Both the position numbers and the translations under genes were made by a program. A stretch of DNA of 64,000 nucleotides from Flavobacterium sp. PMTSA4 (GTDB taxonomy: Bacteria > Bacteroidota > Bacteroidia > Flavobacteriales > Flavobacteriaceae): assembly GCF_032098525.1 (NCBI RefSeq), contig NZ_CP134890.1, positions 620,001 through 684,000 on the forward strand, read 5' to 3'. This document shows, piece after piece, positions 9,228-18,025 of the stretch; positions within the stretch are counted from its first letter, which is position 1; the number at the start of each line of letters is the position of its first letter. The notes below the pieces were generated by a model, which saw only the letters and a list, made by a program, of their open reading frames with translations, was not told the DNA's origin and ran no database searches.

Positions 9228-9653
9228 ATGGATACATCAGTTAAAAGTTTAAACAAATGGGCTAATGCGCATTCTACAATTTGGTTCAACTCTATTAGAA
9301 TTCTATTGGGAGTTTTTTTAATTTACAAAGGAGCTTATTTTATTAGTAACAGCAGAGAATTTGAAGATTTAATTGCACCTGTAAGCAATTTTATGGGAGG
9401 AATGCTAACTTTCCACTATATTGCTTCAGCACACATTATGGGTGGAATAATGATTATCTTCGGATTATTAACTCGCTGGGCTTTGATTGCTCAGTTACCC
9501 ATTTTAATAGGTGCAGTTTTAATTAACTTTTTAGGAGAAATGAATGCAGTCAATCTTCTGATAGCTACTGTTACTCTTGGGGTAAGCATATTTTACACTA
9601 TCTATGGAAGTGGAAAATATTCTGCCGATTATTTCTTCAAAATGCAAAAATAG
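9228..9653 (+). CDS. DoxX-family membrane protein
   Basis: A 141-residue protein with four hydrophobic segments (roughly 22-42, 58-82, 84-104 and 106-128), as in DoxX/SURF4-like proteins. The stretch GVFLIYKGAYFISNS near residue 28 and the pattern of a short loop followed by GGIMIIFGLLTRWA fit DoxX. Function is not established for this group; links to thiosulfate oxidation or redox stress come from other members. It stands alone between the peptidase and the convergent MenE-like gene, with only 12 bases between the two stops and no evident terminator. Confidence 0.78.
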   Translation: MDTSVKSLNKWANAHSTIWFNSIRILLGVFLIYKGAYFISNSREFEDLIAPVSNFMGGMLTFHYIASAHIMGGIMIIFGLLTRWALIAQLPILIGAVLINFLGEMNAVNLLIATVTLGVSIFYTIYGSGKYSADYFFKMQK

Positions 9654-9665
9654 TTTGTAGATAAA

Positions 9666-10715
9666 TTATTCGTTAGCGTTAAGAGTTTCTTTTCTAATTA
9701 CTTTTCCGCTAGGAGTTTCTTTAAACTTTTTAACAAAAAGAATCTCTTTTGGTTTTTCATATTTATCTAAACTTTCAAAGACAGCATCGTCAACGGGATG
9801 TTTTTCACCTTCGATAACAAGAACTACCTTTTGCCCGAGTTCTTTGTCTTCTTTGGAAGTAATAAAATAGTTTTGTTCAATTTTTCCAGCTAATTTTTCT
9901 TCAATTAGTTCAGGTATTAACTTAATTCCTCCGCTATTGATAACATTATCTTTTCTACCAACAAACACAAACTGATTTTCATTCACTAATTCAACAATGT
10001 CATTGGTGTGAATTATATCATCTGAAATTGATGGAGCATGAATAACTAAACATTTATCCTCATCATAAGAAATAGTTACATTCGGTAAAACTGTAAAAGC
10101 CTTTTCCCCTATTCGTTTTGCAGCAATATGTGTTATGGTTTCAGTCATTCCAAAAGTTTCATAAACCTCTGTTTTCAATTTTAGAAGTTGTTTCTCTAAA
10201 GAATTACTAATTTTTGCGCCACCAACAATTGCTTTTTTAACCCTTTTCAATTCTTTTATTGAATGTTGAGCTTGAAGCGGTACCATTGCCACGAAATCAA
10301 AATTACCATCAACATTTTCGAGTGGATTTGAACTTGGAGCCACGAATTCTAAATCTAAACCTAAAATCATAGCGCGAACCAACATCATTTTTCCAGCAAC
10401 ATATTTTACTGGTAAACAATGTAAAGCTCTGTTCCCTGGTTCTAATTCAAAAAAATCACCCGTTGCCAAGGCAGAATTCACCATTGCATTTTTACTAATA
10501 CGAACAACTTTTGGAATTCCTGTAGTTCCCGAAGTTTGCATTTCGATGTAATCTTTACCATCGAACCAATCAAGCAAAAAATCGCCAACTGGTTTTTCAA
10601 AATCTTCACCTTCTTTAATAAAGCTGTAGGCAACACGACATAAATCGTCTCTATCTAAATGAAAACCATTCAATTTAAACTGATTGTGCACATTTTCATA
10701 GGTTGGATTACTCAT
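9666..10715 (-). CDS. menE: AMP-binding acyl-CoA ligase, probable o-succinylbenzoate-CoA ligase (MenE-like)
   Basis: A 349-residue adenylate-forming enzyme, short for the ANL superfamily but the usual length for flavobacterial MenE. It shows the phosphate loop QTSGTTGIPKVVRIS near residue 58, the A5 motif YETFGMTETITH near 190 and FVGRKDNVINSGG near 250, with a C-terminal lysine motif PSGKVIRKETL. MenE activates o-succinylbenzoate in menaquinone synthesis. No other men gene lies in the window, so the substrate rests on length and overall likeness. Its ATG overlaps the TGA of the upstream CPBP gene (ATGA at 10712-10715), which suggests translational coupling. Confidence 0.75.
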   Translation of the reverse strand: MSNPTYENVHNQFKLNGFHLDRDDLCRVAYSFIKEGEDFEKPVGDFLLDWFDGKDYIEMQTSGTTGIPKVVRISKNAMVNSALATGDFFELEPGNRALHCLPVKYVAGKMMLVRAMILGLDLEFVAPSSNPLENVDGNFDFVAMVPLQAQHSIKELKRVKKAIVGGAKISNSLEKQLLKLKTEVYETFGMTETITHIAAKRIGEKAFTVLPNVTISYDEDKCLVIHAPSISDDIIHTNDIVELVNENQFVFVGRKDNVINSGGIKLIPELIEEKLAGKIEQNYFITSKEDKELGQKVVLVIEGEKHPVDDAVFESLDKYEKPKEILFVKKFKETPSGKVIRKETLNANE

Positions 10716-11659
10716 AACTTTTCAGAATTTATAGTTATAGAAGAGACATTAATTGTTCCTGTTAATTTCTCTTTCCAGTTGTTCCATTTATATTTTTTAC
10801 TAAAAATAAAAAGAAGTATTGGAAAAACAATCAATAAAGGTACTAAAACTTCAAATCCTGCAGAAGGTTTTGAAATATCTTTCAATACAGAGTCCGTTTG
10901 CAATGCTGACCAATCAGAAGTGACTAGCAAAGCAGCAAACAAATTATTAGCAGCATGAAAACCAAGCGCTAGTTCCATTCCATCATCCATCAAGGTTATA
11001 ATTCCTAAAAACAAACCTGTTCCTATGTAATAAAACATAACAATATAACCCAATTCTCTAACTTCAGGATTGAGTATGTGCATTCCACCAAAAATAAACG
11101 AAGTCATCAATAATGGAAACCATTTATTTCTTGCTAATGATGCAAAACCTTGCATCAAATAACCTCTAAAAACATATTCTTCAGTACTCGTTTGTATCGG
11201 AATTAAAACTACTGAGATTAGAAAAAGAATTAGAAAAGATTCTAATTTGAATGTTACCACAAAATTTTCTGGATTTAAATAATACATTAAAAATGTTGAA
11301 CCAATTGTAAAAAATCCCCAAATGGTGAATGAAAAAAAAATCCGTTTCCAGTCTACTTTTGCTCTTGAAGTTGTTAGCAATTTAAAACTTTGATTATGAA
11401 GATATTTCACCACCAAATAAATAGCCAACATTGCAAAAACAAACGAAATTAAAATCAAGAAATAACTAAGATTTTTGTCTAACAAACTCATTAAACTTTT
11501 TTCATCTGTTGGCATTCCTTTTCCGGAAGAAAATGATTTTGCAAAAGCCACAATCACTAATGGAATTTGTCCAATAAAAGCAGCAATTATTATTATTAGC
11601 GAACCAAGCAAATAATTCCAAAATTTCCACTTAGGAACAATTGTATTTTCTAAAAACAT
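10712..11659 (-). CDS. CPBP-family intramembrane metalloprotease
   Basis: A 315-residue protein with about eight membrane segments. The three CPBP (Abi/CaaX-like) motifs are present in order: EEYVFRG near residue 165 (EExxxR), FGGMH near 195 (FxxxH), and GFHAANN near 235 (HxxxN/B). These residues form the intramembrane metal site. Substrates of bacterial members are mostly unknown. It is the upstream gene of a pair with the MenE-like gene, with a 4-base overlap. A divergent gene (arsC-like) begins 70 bases upstream. Confidence 0.9.
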   Translation of the reverse strand: MFLENTIVPKWKFWNYLLGSLIIIIAAFIGQIPLVIVAFAKSFSSGKGMPTDEKSLMSLLDKNLSYFLILISFVFAMLAIYLVVKYLHNQSFKLLTTSRAKVDWKRIFFSFTIWGFFTIGSTFLMYYLNPENFVVTFKLESFLILFLISVVLIPIQTSTEEYVFRGYLMQGFASLARNKWFPLLMTSFIFGGMHILNPEVRELGYIVMFYYIGTGLFLGIITLMDDGMELALGFHAANNLFAALLVTSDWSALQTDSVLKDISKPSAGFEVLVPLLIVFPILLFIFSKKYKWNNWKEKLTGTINVSSITINSEKL

Positions 11660-11729
11660 AATTTAATTTTATTCGCCCAATTTACATTTTTTTATTTTAC
11701 ATTACATTACATTATTTTAATTAAATATT

Positions 11730-12068
11730 ATGAAAATACTTCACAATCCAAGATGTGGAAAATCAAGACAATGTCTGGCATTTTTAGAAAATAACCATCA
11801 AGAATTTACCATAATAAAATATCTCGAAAATCCTTTAAGCATCAATGAAATAAAAAATTTATTAAAAAAGCTTAACCTTCCAGCAATAGAATTAGTTAGA
11901 ACGAAAGAAAGCATTTGGATAGACAATTATAAAAGCAAAAAAATGACTAAAGAAGAAATCATTAAAGCAATCGCTGATAATCCTATTCTAATGGAAAGAC
12001 CAATTGTAATTAAAGACAATAAAGCCTTTATTGCTCGTGATAATGAAAAGTTAAATTTACTTATTTAA
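11730..12068 (+). CDS. ArsC-family arsenate reductase-like protein
   Basis: A 112-residue protein of the glutaredoxin-linked ArsC family. The N-terminal strand and loop MKILHNPRCGKSRQ carry the active-site Cys9, and the conserved arginines sit in LVRTKESIW (near 56) and MERPIVI (near 93). The family reduces arsenate to arsenite, or in the YfgD/Spx-like branch has other thiol roles. No ars operon genes (pump, repressor) are nearby, so arsenate reduction is possible but not shown by context. A short ATTAC repeat lies just upstream. Confidence 0.85.
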   Translation: MKILHNPRCGKSRQCLAFLENNHQEFTIIKYLENPLSINEIKNLLKKLNLPAIELVRTKESIWIDNYKSKKMTKEEIIKAIADNPILMERPIVIKDNKAFIARDNEKLNLLI

Positions 12069-12102
12069 CAAACTTTTGGGAACGTATTTGTATGTACAAA
12101 TG

Positions 12103-12110
12103 TATTTTTG
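12103..12110 (+). promoter_or_regulatory. -7 box of the outer membrane receptor gene
   Basis: TATTTTTG, a perfect TAnnTTTG box. The longest open frame of the next gene would begin with the TTG inside this box (12108), which argues that the true start is the ATG at 12135, downstream of the expected transcription start. Confidence 0.55.
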
Positions 12111-12134
12111 GAAAATATTTACAAATTAGTTTCA

Positions 12135-14579
12135 ATGATACCTAACAAAAAAGTATTTCTAGCAATTTTTCTCCTATTCACTACATTTATAAGTTTTGCT
12201 CAAGATGAAGCAAATAACAAAGTTAAAGTTACGGGAAAAGTAATTGATAAATCTTCTAGTTTTCCTTTAGAATATTCAACTATTACTCTTAAAAGTGTAA
12301 ATAATCCAAATAAAGTTTTTGGCGGTATAACTAATAACGAAGGAGCTTTTTCTATCGATGTTGATAAAGGTAAATACAACATCGTAATTGAATTTATTTC
12401 TTTTCAACCAACAGAAATAAAGAATAAAGAAGTTTTAGATAATTTAGATTTAGGAACAATTGCACTTGATGAAGTTTCAAAATTATTAAACGAAGTAATC
12501 ATTAGAAATGAAAGTACTACTGTTGAAATAAAACTTGACAAAAAAGTTTATAATGTAGGTAAAGATTTAATGGTTAAAGGCGGAACTGTTAGTGATGTTT
12601 TAGACAATATTCCTTCGGTTACTGTTGATGTTGACGGAACAATTGCCTTGAGAGGAAATGACAACGTTAGAGTTTTAATTGATGGAAAACCTTCAACTGC
12701 AATTAACGTTAGCGAAGCTTTACGATTAATTCCAGCTGATGCTATTGACCGAGTTGAAGTTATAACAAATCCATCTGCACGTTATGACGCTGAAGGCGGT
12801 GGTGGTTTATTGAATATTATCCTTAAAAAAGGCAAAACCAATGGATTAAACGGAACTATAATTGCTACAACTGGTGAACCTGCAAATCATGGATTAACTG
12901 GTACTTTGAATTATAAAACTGATAATTTTAATTTATTTACTACTCAAGGATATAATTATAGAAAGAATCCTGGTTTTTCTAATGTTGATACTGAATACTT
13001 AAATCCGACTGGCAATTCTCCTTCATATGTTTATGAAAGAAGAAACAATGACAGATTAAATAAAGGTTACAATGGTGGTTTCGGAGTTGAATGGTTTCTT
13101 GATGATAATACCAATTGGACAAACAGTATGAATTATAGAAAAAATAGTTCAACAAATGAAAGTGATGTTGTTTACACAAACATCTACAATAGCTTACCTA
13201 ATAGTATAAGAAATCGTTTTAACAGTGATTCGGGTAATGGTGAAGATGTTGAGTTCAACTCAAATTTAATCAAAAAGTTCAAAAAAGATGGACACCAGCT
13301 TACCATAAATTTTCAAACCTCACTAAATAAGGATGATAATTCATCTATAATTGTTGACAGTCAATTTCCTAATGCTAATACATTTAGCATCCAAAGTCAA
13401 AATAAAAACTTATTTTCAGGTGATTATGTTTTACCCATTGGAAAAGGAATGCAATTCGAAGCAGGATATCGAGGAGAATTTACAACTCAAAACACAAATG
13501 TTGGAATTCTAGAAGATAATGTTCAAAACGATGATTTATCTAGCAAATTAGAATATAAAGAAAAAGTTAATGCGTTATATACTCAGTTTGGCTCTAAAAT
13601 AAATAAGTTTTCATTTTTGTTAGGTCTTCGTTGGGAAGATTCAAATATTGATGTAAATCTTTTAGATACTAATGATTTTAATAATAAAAAATACAACAAC
13701 TTCTTTCCAAGTGCATTTTTCACATACGAAATAAGCGACCAAAGCAGTGCTTCAATTAGCTATAGTAGAAGAATTCGTCGTCCTAGAGGAAGATTTTTAA
13801 ATCCTTCAAGTGATTTTTCAAGTAACATTAATCTTTTTCAAGGAAATCCTGATTTAGATCCTGCTATGACTGATTCTTTTGATTTAGGTTATTTAACTAA
13901 ATTTGGTAAAAAACTAACTTTCAATACGTCTGCATACGTAAATAAAACAACAGATGTATTTACGTTTGTTAGGAGAAACTCAGGAGAAACAACAGATGAT
14001 GGAATTCCTATCGTTTTATTCAATCCAATAAACTTAGCCACAGAATATCGTGCTGGATTTGAATTTACCTTAAATTATAATCCATACAAATGGTGGAGAC
14101 TAAACAGTAATTTCAATTTCTTTAGTATAGAAACACAAGGTGAAAACGTTTATATAGATTTTAATGGTGATACCGTTGTACAAAATTTAAACAATAAAAC
14201 AACTACTTGGTCTACTCGATTGAACTCTAAAATCAACTTACCATATAGCATAGATTGGCAAACAAACTTATCATATGAAGGTGACCAAAAAACTGGACAA
14301 GGAAATAGAAAAGGTATGTTTTCTGCTAATTTAGCTTTTAGCAAAGATGTATTTAAAGATAAAGCAACAATAGCTCTAAATGTTAGCGATGTATTCAATT
14401 CTAGAATCAGAAGAATTGAAACAAACCTTGAAAATCTGAATTCATTGTCTGAATTTCAATGGCGCAAGCGTCAAATTACGCTTTCATTCACATATCGTTT
14501 TAATAAAAAGAAAAACGATAAAGAGAAAAAAGGAAATCAACAACAAGATTTCGATGGCGGTGGCGATTTCCCAGGATAA
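12135..14579 (+). CDS. Outer membrane beta-barrel receptor with CarboxypepD_reg-like domain (TonB-dependent receptor family)
   Basis: A 814-residue protein from ATG 12135; the frame extends to TTG 12108 but that codon lies in the -7 box. A signal peptide (MIPNKKVFLAIFLLFTTFISFAQ) is followed by a carboxypeptidase-regulatory-like beta sandwich (about 30-110), a plug domain (about 130-235, with VDVDGTIALRGNDNVRVLIDG and DAIDRVEVITNPSARYDAEG) and a large barrel rich in aromatic strand ends. The C-terminal tail is low complexity (KKNDKEKKGNQQQDFDGGGD). It lacks a SusD partner. It is the type annotated as 'outer membrane beta-barrel family protein'; the ligand is unknown. Confidence 0.88.
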   Translation: MIPNKKVFLAIFLLFTTFISFAQDEANNKVKVTGKVIDKSSSFPLEYSTITLKSVNNPNKVFGGITNNEGAFSIDVDKGKYNIVIEFISFQPTEIKNKEVLDNLDLGTIALDEVSKLLNEVIIRNESTTVEIKLDKKVYNVGKDLMVKGGTVSDVLDNIPSVTVDVDGTIALRGNDNVRVLIDGKPSTAINVSEALRLIPADAIDRVEVITNPSARYDAEGGGGLLNIILKKGKTNGLNGTIIATTGEPANHGLTGTLNYKTDNFNLFTTQGYNYRKNPGFSNVDTEYLNPTGNSPSYVYERRNNDRLNKGYNGGFGVEWFLDDNTNWTNSMNYRKNSSTNESDVVYTNIYNSLPNSIRNRFNSDSGNGEDVEFNSNLIKKFKKDGHQLTINFQTSLNKDDNSSIIVDSQFPNANTFSIQSQNKNLFSGDYVLPIGKGMQFEAGYRGEFTTQNTNVGILEDNVQNDDLSSKLEYKEKVNALYTQFGSKINKFSFLLGLRWEDSNIDVNLLDTNDFNNKKYNNFFPSAFFTYEISDQSSASISYSRRIRRPRGRFLNPSSDFSSNINLFQGNPDLDPAMTDSFDLGYLTKFGKKLTFNTSAYVNKTTDVFTFVRRNSGETTDDGIPIVLFNPINLATEYRAGFEFTLNYNPYKWWRLNSNFNFFSIETQGENVYIDFNGDTVVQNLNNKTTTWSTRLNSKINLPYSIDWQTNLSYEGDQKTGQGNRKGMFSANLAFSKDVFKDKATIALNVSDVFNSRIRRIETNLENLNSLSEFQWRKRQITLSFTYRFNKKKNDKEKKGNQQQDFDGGGDFPG

Positions 14580-14587
14580 TAAAAATA

Positions 14588-14615
14588 AAAAAGTCTCAAC
14601 TAAGTTGAGACTTTT
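14588..14615. terminator. Bidirectional terminator between receptor and small membrane protein genes
   Basis: Near-perfect inverted repeat: AAAAAGTCTCAACT, a single A, then AGTTGAGACTTTTT. A-run on one side and T-run on the other suit both converging transcripts (receptor gene ending at 14579, small gene ending at 14636). Confidence 0.88.
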
Positions 14616-14635
14616 TATTTAGAACTATAAAGTTA

Positions 14636-14803
14636 TTATTGTTCTGATTCTTTTTTAGCTTTTCTTTCTTTCAATAATTCTCTTGTTCCACCAATTACCC
14701 AATAAGGAATAATCATGGTAATTAAGAAAATCATTAACCAAAAACCGATAGTCAAAATGGTTAAGAAAGCTAAGAAACCTAAATACTGTTGAAATTCAAA
14801 CAT
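14636..14803 (-). CDS. Small single-gene membrane protein, 55 residues, function unknown
   Basis: I found this by reading the minus strand from ATG at 14803 to TAA at 14636. The product is 55 residues: a short polar start (MFEFQQYLG), about 32 hydrophobic residues forming one or two membrane spans (FLAFLTILTIGFWLMIFLIT, then MIIPYWVIGG), and a charged tail (TRELLKERKAKKESEQ). The charge pattern suggests the C terminus stays in the cytoplasm. It has its own terminator at 14588-14615 and is divergent from the fumarase gene. I do not recognise the family. Confidence 0.7.
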   Translation of the reverse strand: MFEFQQYLGFLAFLTILTIGFWLMIFLITMIIPYWVIGGTRELLKERKAKKESEQ

Positions 14804-14934
14804 GTTTTCCGGAATTTTTTTGAATTATACGCAAATGTAGGAGTAAAATTTAACCCTACCAAAAAAGAATTCTATTTTTATTAAATAGTTTTTAACCTTA
14901 AATTTACTTGTTATAAAGATTAATCTAATTGAAA

Positions 14935-16320
14935 ATGGAATATAGAATTGAAAAAGATACTCTTGGAGAAATAAAAGTTCCTTCAGATAAATTTTGGGGT
15001 GCACAAACTGAACGTTCAAGAAATAATTTCAAGATTGGTCCCGAAGCTTCAATGCCATTTGAAATTATTGAAGCATTTGCATATTTAAAAAAGGCGGCAG
15101 CTTTTACCAATTGTGATTTAGGCGTTCTTTCTATTGAAAAAAGGAACTTAATCAGTAGTGTTTGTGATGAAATTTTAGATGGAAAACTCAACAATCAATT
15201 TCCATTAGTTATATGGCAAACTGGTTCAGGAACGCAAACTAATATGAATGTTAATGAAGTTATTGCTAATAGAGCTCAAGTTTTAGCTGGAAAAAAAATT
15301 GGTGAAAGTGAACCTGTAATTAAAGCAAATGACGATGTTAATAAATCACAGTCATCAAACGATACATTTCCAACTGCAATGCACATTGCTGGTTATAAAA
15401 AAATTATAGAAAAAACTATTCCATCCATTGAAAAATTAAGAGATACATTAGAAAGCAAGTCAAAAGAATTTATAAATGTTGTAAAAATTGGCAGAACTCA
15501 TTTAATGGATGCAACACCAATTACTTTAGGACAAGAATTATCAGGTTATGTAACTCAATTAAATAATGGACTAAAAGCTTTAAAAAACACTTTACCACAT
15601 TTATCAGAATTAGCACTTGGAGGAACAGCCGTTGGAACCGGACTTAATACTCCAAAAGGATATGACATAAAAGTTGCCGAATATATTAGTGAGTTTTCTG
15701 GTCATAAATTCATTACTGCTCCAAATAAATTTGAAGCTTTAGCTTCTCATGATGCCATGGTTGAAAGTCATGGCGCATTAAAATTATTAGCTGTTTCTTT
15801 AAATAAAATTGCTAACGATATAAGAATGTTAGCTTCTGGTCCAAGGTCTGGAATTGGAGAAATTTTTATTCCCGAAAACGAACCAGGTTCATCAATTATG
15901 CCCGGAAAAGTAAATCCAACACAATGTGAAGCATTAACTATGGTTTGCGCTCAAGTAATGGGAAATGATACTACAATTTCAATTGCCGGAATGCAAGGTC
16001 AATATGAATTGAATGTTTTTAAACCTGTCATTATTGCTAATTTTCTTCAATCATCACAATTACTAGCTGACGCTTGTATTTCTTTTGATGAAAATTGTGC
16101 AAAAGGAATAGAACCAAATTACAAACGAATTAAGGAACTTTTAGACAATTCATTAATGCTAGTAACTGCTTTAAATACTAAAATTGGTTACTACAAAGCG
16201 GCAGAAATTGCTCAAACTGCGCATATAAACGGTACAACTTTAAAAGAAGAAGCAATTAGACTTGGTTATGTTTCTGAGGAAGATTTTGATGCTTGGGTTA
16301 AACCTGAAGATATGGTGTAA
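14935..16320 (+). CDS. fumC: Class II fumarate hydratase
   Basis: A 461-residue enzyme starting at ATG 14935; the frame also contains a TTG six bases upstream (14929), which adds only two residues. It belongs to the fumarase/aspartase superfamily. Visible signatures are the substrate site segments TGSGTQTNMNVNEVIANRA near residue 100, SSNDTFPTAMH near 140, and GSSIMPGKVNPTQCE near 320, which is the superfamily signature. FumC hydrates fumarate to L-malate in the citric acid cycle and does not need an iron-sulfur cluster. Aspartase would be the main alternative, but the N-terminal DTLGEIKVPSDKFWGAQTERS is typical of fumarase. It is a single-gene unit ending at the terminator at 16326-16350. 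Confidence 0.95.
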   Translation: MEYRIEKDTLGEIKVPSDKFWGAQTERSRNNFKIGPEASMPFEIIEAFAYLKKAAAFTNCDLGVLSIEKRNLISSVCDEILDGKLNNQFPLVIWQTGSGTQTNMNVNEVIANRAQVLAGKKIGESEPVIKANDDVNKSQSSNDTFPTAMHIAGYKKIIEKTIPSIEKLRDTLESKSKEFINVVKIGRTHLMDATPITLGQELSGYVTQLNNGLKALKNTLPHLSELALGGTAVGTGLNTPKGYDIKVAEYISEFSGHKFITAPNKFEALASHDAMVESHGALKLLAVSLNKIANDIRMLASGPRSGIGEIFIPENEPGSSIMPGKVNPTQCEALTMVCAQVMGNDTTISIAGMQGQYELNVFKPVIIANFLQSSQLLADACISFDENCAKGIEPNYKRIKELLDNSLMLVTALNTKIGYYKAAEIAQTAHINGTTLKEEAIRLGYVSEEDFDAWVKPEDMV

Positions 16321-16325
16321 AATAA

Positions 16326-16350
16326 AAACCCACTCACAATGAATGGGTTT
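16326..16350. terminator. Bidirectional terminator between fumC and the CAP lipoprotein gene
   Basis: Stem AAACCCA (16326-16332) / TGGGTTT (16344-16350) with an 11-nt loop. The T-run is better on the minus strand (serving the CAP gene), weaker on the plus strand. Confidence 0.6.
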
Positions 16351-16388
16351 CTAAAGATCTGTCAAAATCAAACAAAACAATAATCAAA

Positions 16389-16883
16389 CTATTTTTTTAT
16401 AAACATATTAGTGTAAAATTTTCTGCCTGTTTCTGGGTCGATAGTTACAGAAATACCAAAGTGAGTAAAATCTCCTTCGATATTGGCTCTATGTCCAGGG
16501 CTGTTTTTCCAAGCGGCAAATGCGCTTTCTGGGGTAACATAATTGTAAGCTACATTTTCGGCAACTCTTTCTGCTCCCAATACTTGAATTAAGTTATCGG
16601 CTCTTTGTTGAAAGTAATCGTGACTTAAGGCTTGTTTTTCAATCATGTATTCATTGTGACCTTCTGAAGTATATGAAATATGATTGATAACTTCTAAACT
16701 GTTTAATCCTATAGATTGTCTGTAATCGTTGATAAGTTGAACTAAACGACTTTCAGTTTCATTGTAGTTGTACTCCGTAACAAGTTTTGCGGAAGAAGTA
16801 GCAGATGAATCATCTGATGAACAAGATACCATAGTGAACACAATTGCTAACGGCAACAATGCTCTAAACATTTTTGCTTTCAT
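16389..16883 (-). CDS. CAP-domain (SCP/PR1) lipoprotein
   Basis: A 164-residue protein with a lipoprotein signal; the lipobox MVSC places the lipidated Cys at about residue 21, followed by a Ser/Asp-rich linker (SSDDSSATSS). The rest is one CAP domain (about 40-160): EYNYNETESRLVQLINDYR, HNEYMIEKQALSHDYF, and the conserved SPGHRANIEGDFTHFGIS. Proteins of this kind are secreted in bacteria, and a role in cell-envelope or extracellular processes is assumed rather than known. It is a single gene converging with fumC. Confidence 0.88.
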   Translation of the reverse strand: MKAKMFRALLPLAIVFTMVSCSSDDSSATSSAKLVTEYNYNETESRLVQLINDYRQSIGLNSLEVINHISYTSEGHNEYMIEKQALSHDYFQQRADNLIQVLGAERVAENVAYNYVTPESAFAAWKNSPGHRANIEGDFTHFGISVTIDPETGRKFYTNMFIKK

Positions 16884-17164
16884 AGTAGTAGGTTAAGTTT
16901 TTAATAAAGTAGATGTGGGGCAAACACTTTATTGAGATTAATATTGACAGAACGTATTGTTTGATTTGGTTCAGCAATACTACGTAAAACATCGTTTAAA
17001 TTACAAATAAAATCGATGAAATACATTTTTTATTTATATTTATAAGATTATATCTTACATAAATGCAGTTCGTCGATGGTTTGAAAATTTATTGTTTAAT
17101 TTTAAATATTAATACATCTAGAATAACTTTTTTCATATATTTATTCGATTTAAAAAAGTATCCT

Positions 17165-18019
17165 TTGATAGTTGCTATAGAAAACAAAAACTTAACCGCC
17201 AAGATTAATCTCAAAGGTGCAGAATTATTTTCACTACAAAGTAATACGTCCAAAGAAGAATATATTTGGGAAGGAAGCCCAGTTTTTTGGGGAAAACACT
17301 CTCCTATTCTTTTTCCTATCGTCGGAACGCTAAAAGATAATTGTTATTTATATAATGGGAAACAATATGAAATGCATCGTCATGGTTTTGCAAGAGATTT
17401 GGAATTTAAAATTAAGAAGCAATCAACAGAAAACGTTACACTTTCATTATCATCAAATGAATTGAGTAAATCAAAATATCCATTTGACTTTGAACTTTTA
17501 ATAGATTATAAATTAAATGAAAAAAATCTAATAGTTTCATATACAGTTATTAATACTGATTCAGTTACTTTACCCTATTCAATTGGCGGTCATCCTGCAT
17601 TTGCTTTAAATGATAATTTTGAAAATTATTCATTGGAGTTTGAAATCAACGAAACATTAAAACGCTACATTTTAAAAAATGATTTAATTTCAAGTGATTT
17701 TGAAGAAATTGCACTCGTTGACAAAAAACTACGTCTTAATTATGCTCTTTTCCAAAATGATGCTATGATTATCAAACAAATGAATTCAAAATCAATTTCA
17801 ATTTTAAAAAGAGAAGTGCCATTTTTAAAATTTGATTTTAAAGATTTTCCAAATTTTGGAATTTGGACAAAAATCGGCGCACCTTTTATTTGCCTTGAAC
17901 CATGGGTTGGTTATTCGGATACATTTGAAAATTCTGGAATACTATTTGAGAAAGAAGGAATTCAGACATTAGAATCAAAATCGGAAAAAAAATATTCATT
18001 TAGTATTACTATTCTATAA
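17165..18019 (+). CDS. Aldose 1-epimerase (galactose mutarotase-like) family protein
   Basis: The frame is open from 17063, but the first 34 residues do not look like the family. TTG 17165 gives 284 residues beginning MIVAIENKNLTAKINLKGAE, the normal LacX-type N terminus, so I prefer it; the start remains uncertain. Conserved mutarotase elements are HRHGFARD near residue 75, GGHPAF near 140 (catalytic His) and CLEPWVGYSD near 245 (catalytic Glu). The enzyme interconverts alpha and beta anomers of hexoses or sugar phosphates. The next gene (GNAT) starts six bases after the stop, so they are probably co-transcribed. Confidence 0.83.
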   Translation: MIVAIENKNLTAKINLKGAELFSLQSNTSKEEYIWEGSPVFWGKHSPILFPIVGTLKDNCYLYNGKQYEMHRHGFARDLEFKIKKQSTENVTLSLSSNELSKSKYPFDFELLIDYKLNEKNLIVSYTVINTDSVTLPYSIGGHPAFALNDNFENYSLEFEINETLKRYILKNDLISSDFEEIALVDKKLRLNYALFQNDAMIIKQMNSKSISILKREVPFLKFDFKDFPNFGIWTKIGAPFICLEPWVGYSDTFENSGILFEKEGIQTLESKSEKKYSFSITIL

Positions 18020-18025
18020 AAACAA

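Noticed and set aside
12108..12134. Longer start (TTG 12108) for the outer membrane receptor
   Set aside because: The TTG is inside a perfect -7 box and would place nine residues before an otherwise standard signal peptide.
17063..17164. 34-residue N-terminal extension of the aldose epimerase
   Set aside because: Family members start near MIVAIENKNL; the extension is AT-rich and resembles upstream DNA, though the true start is not certain.
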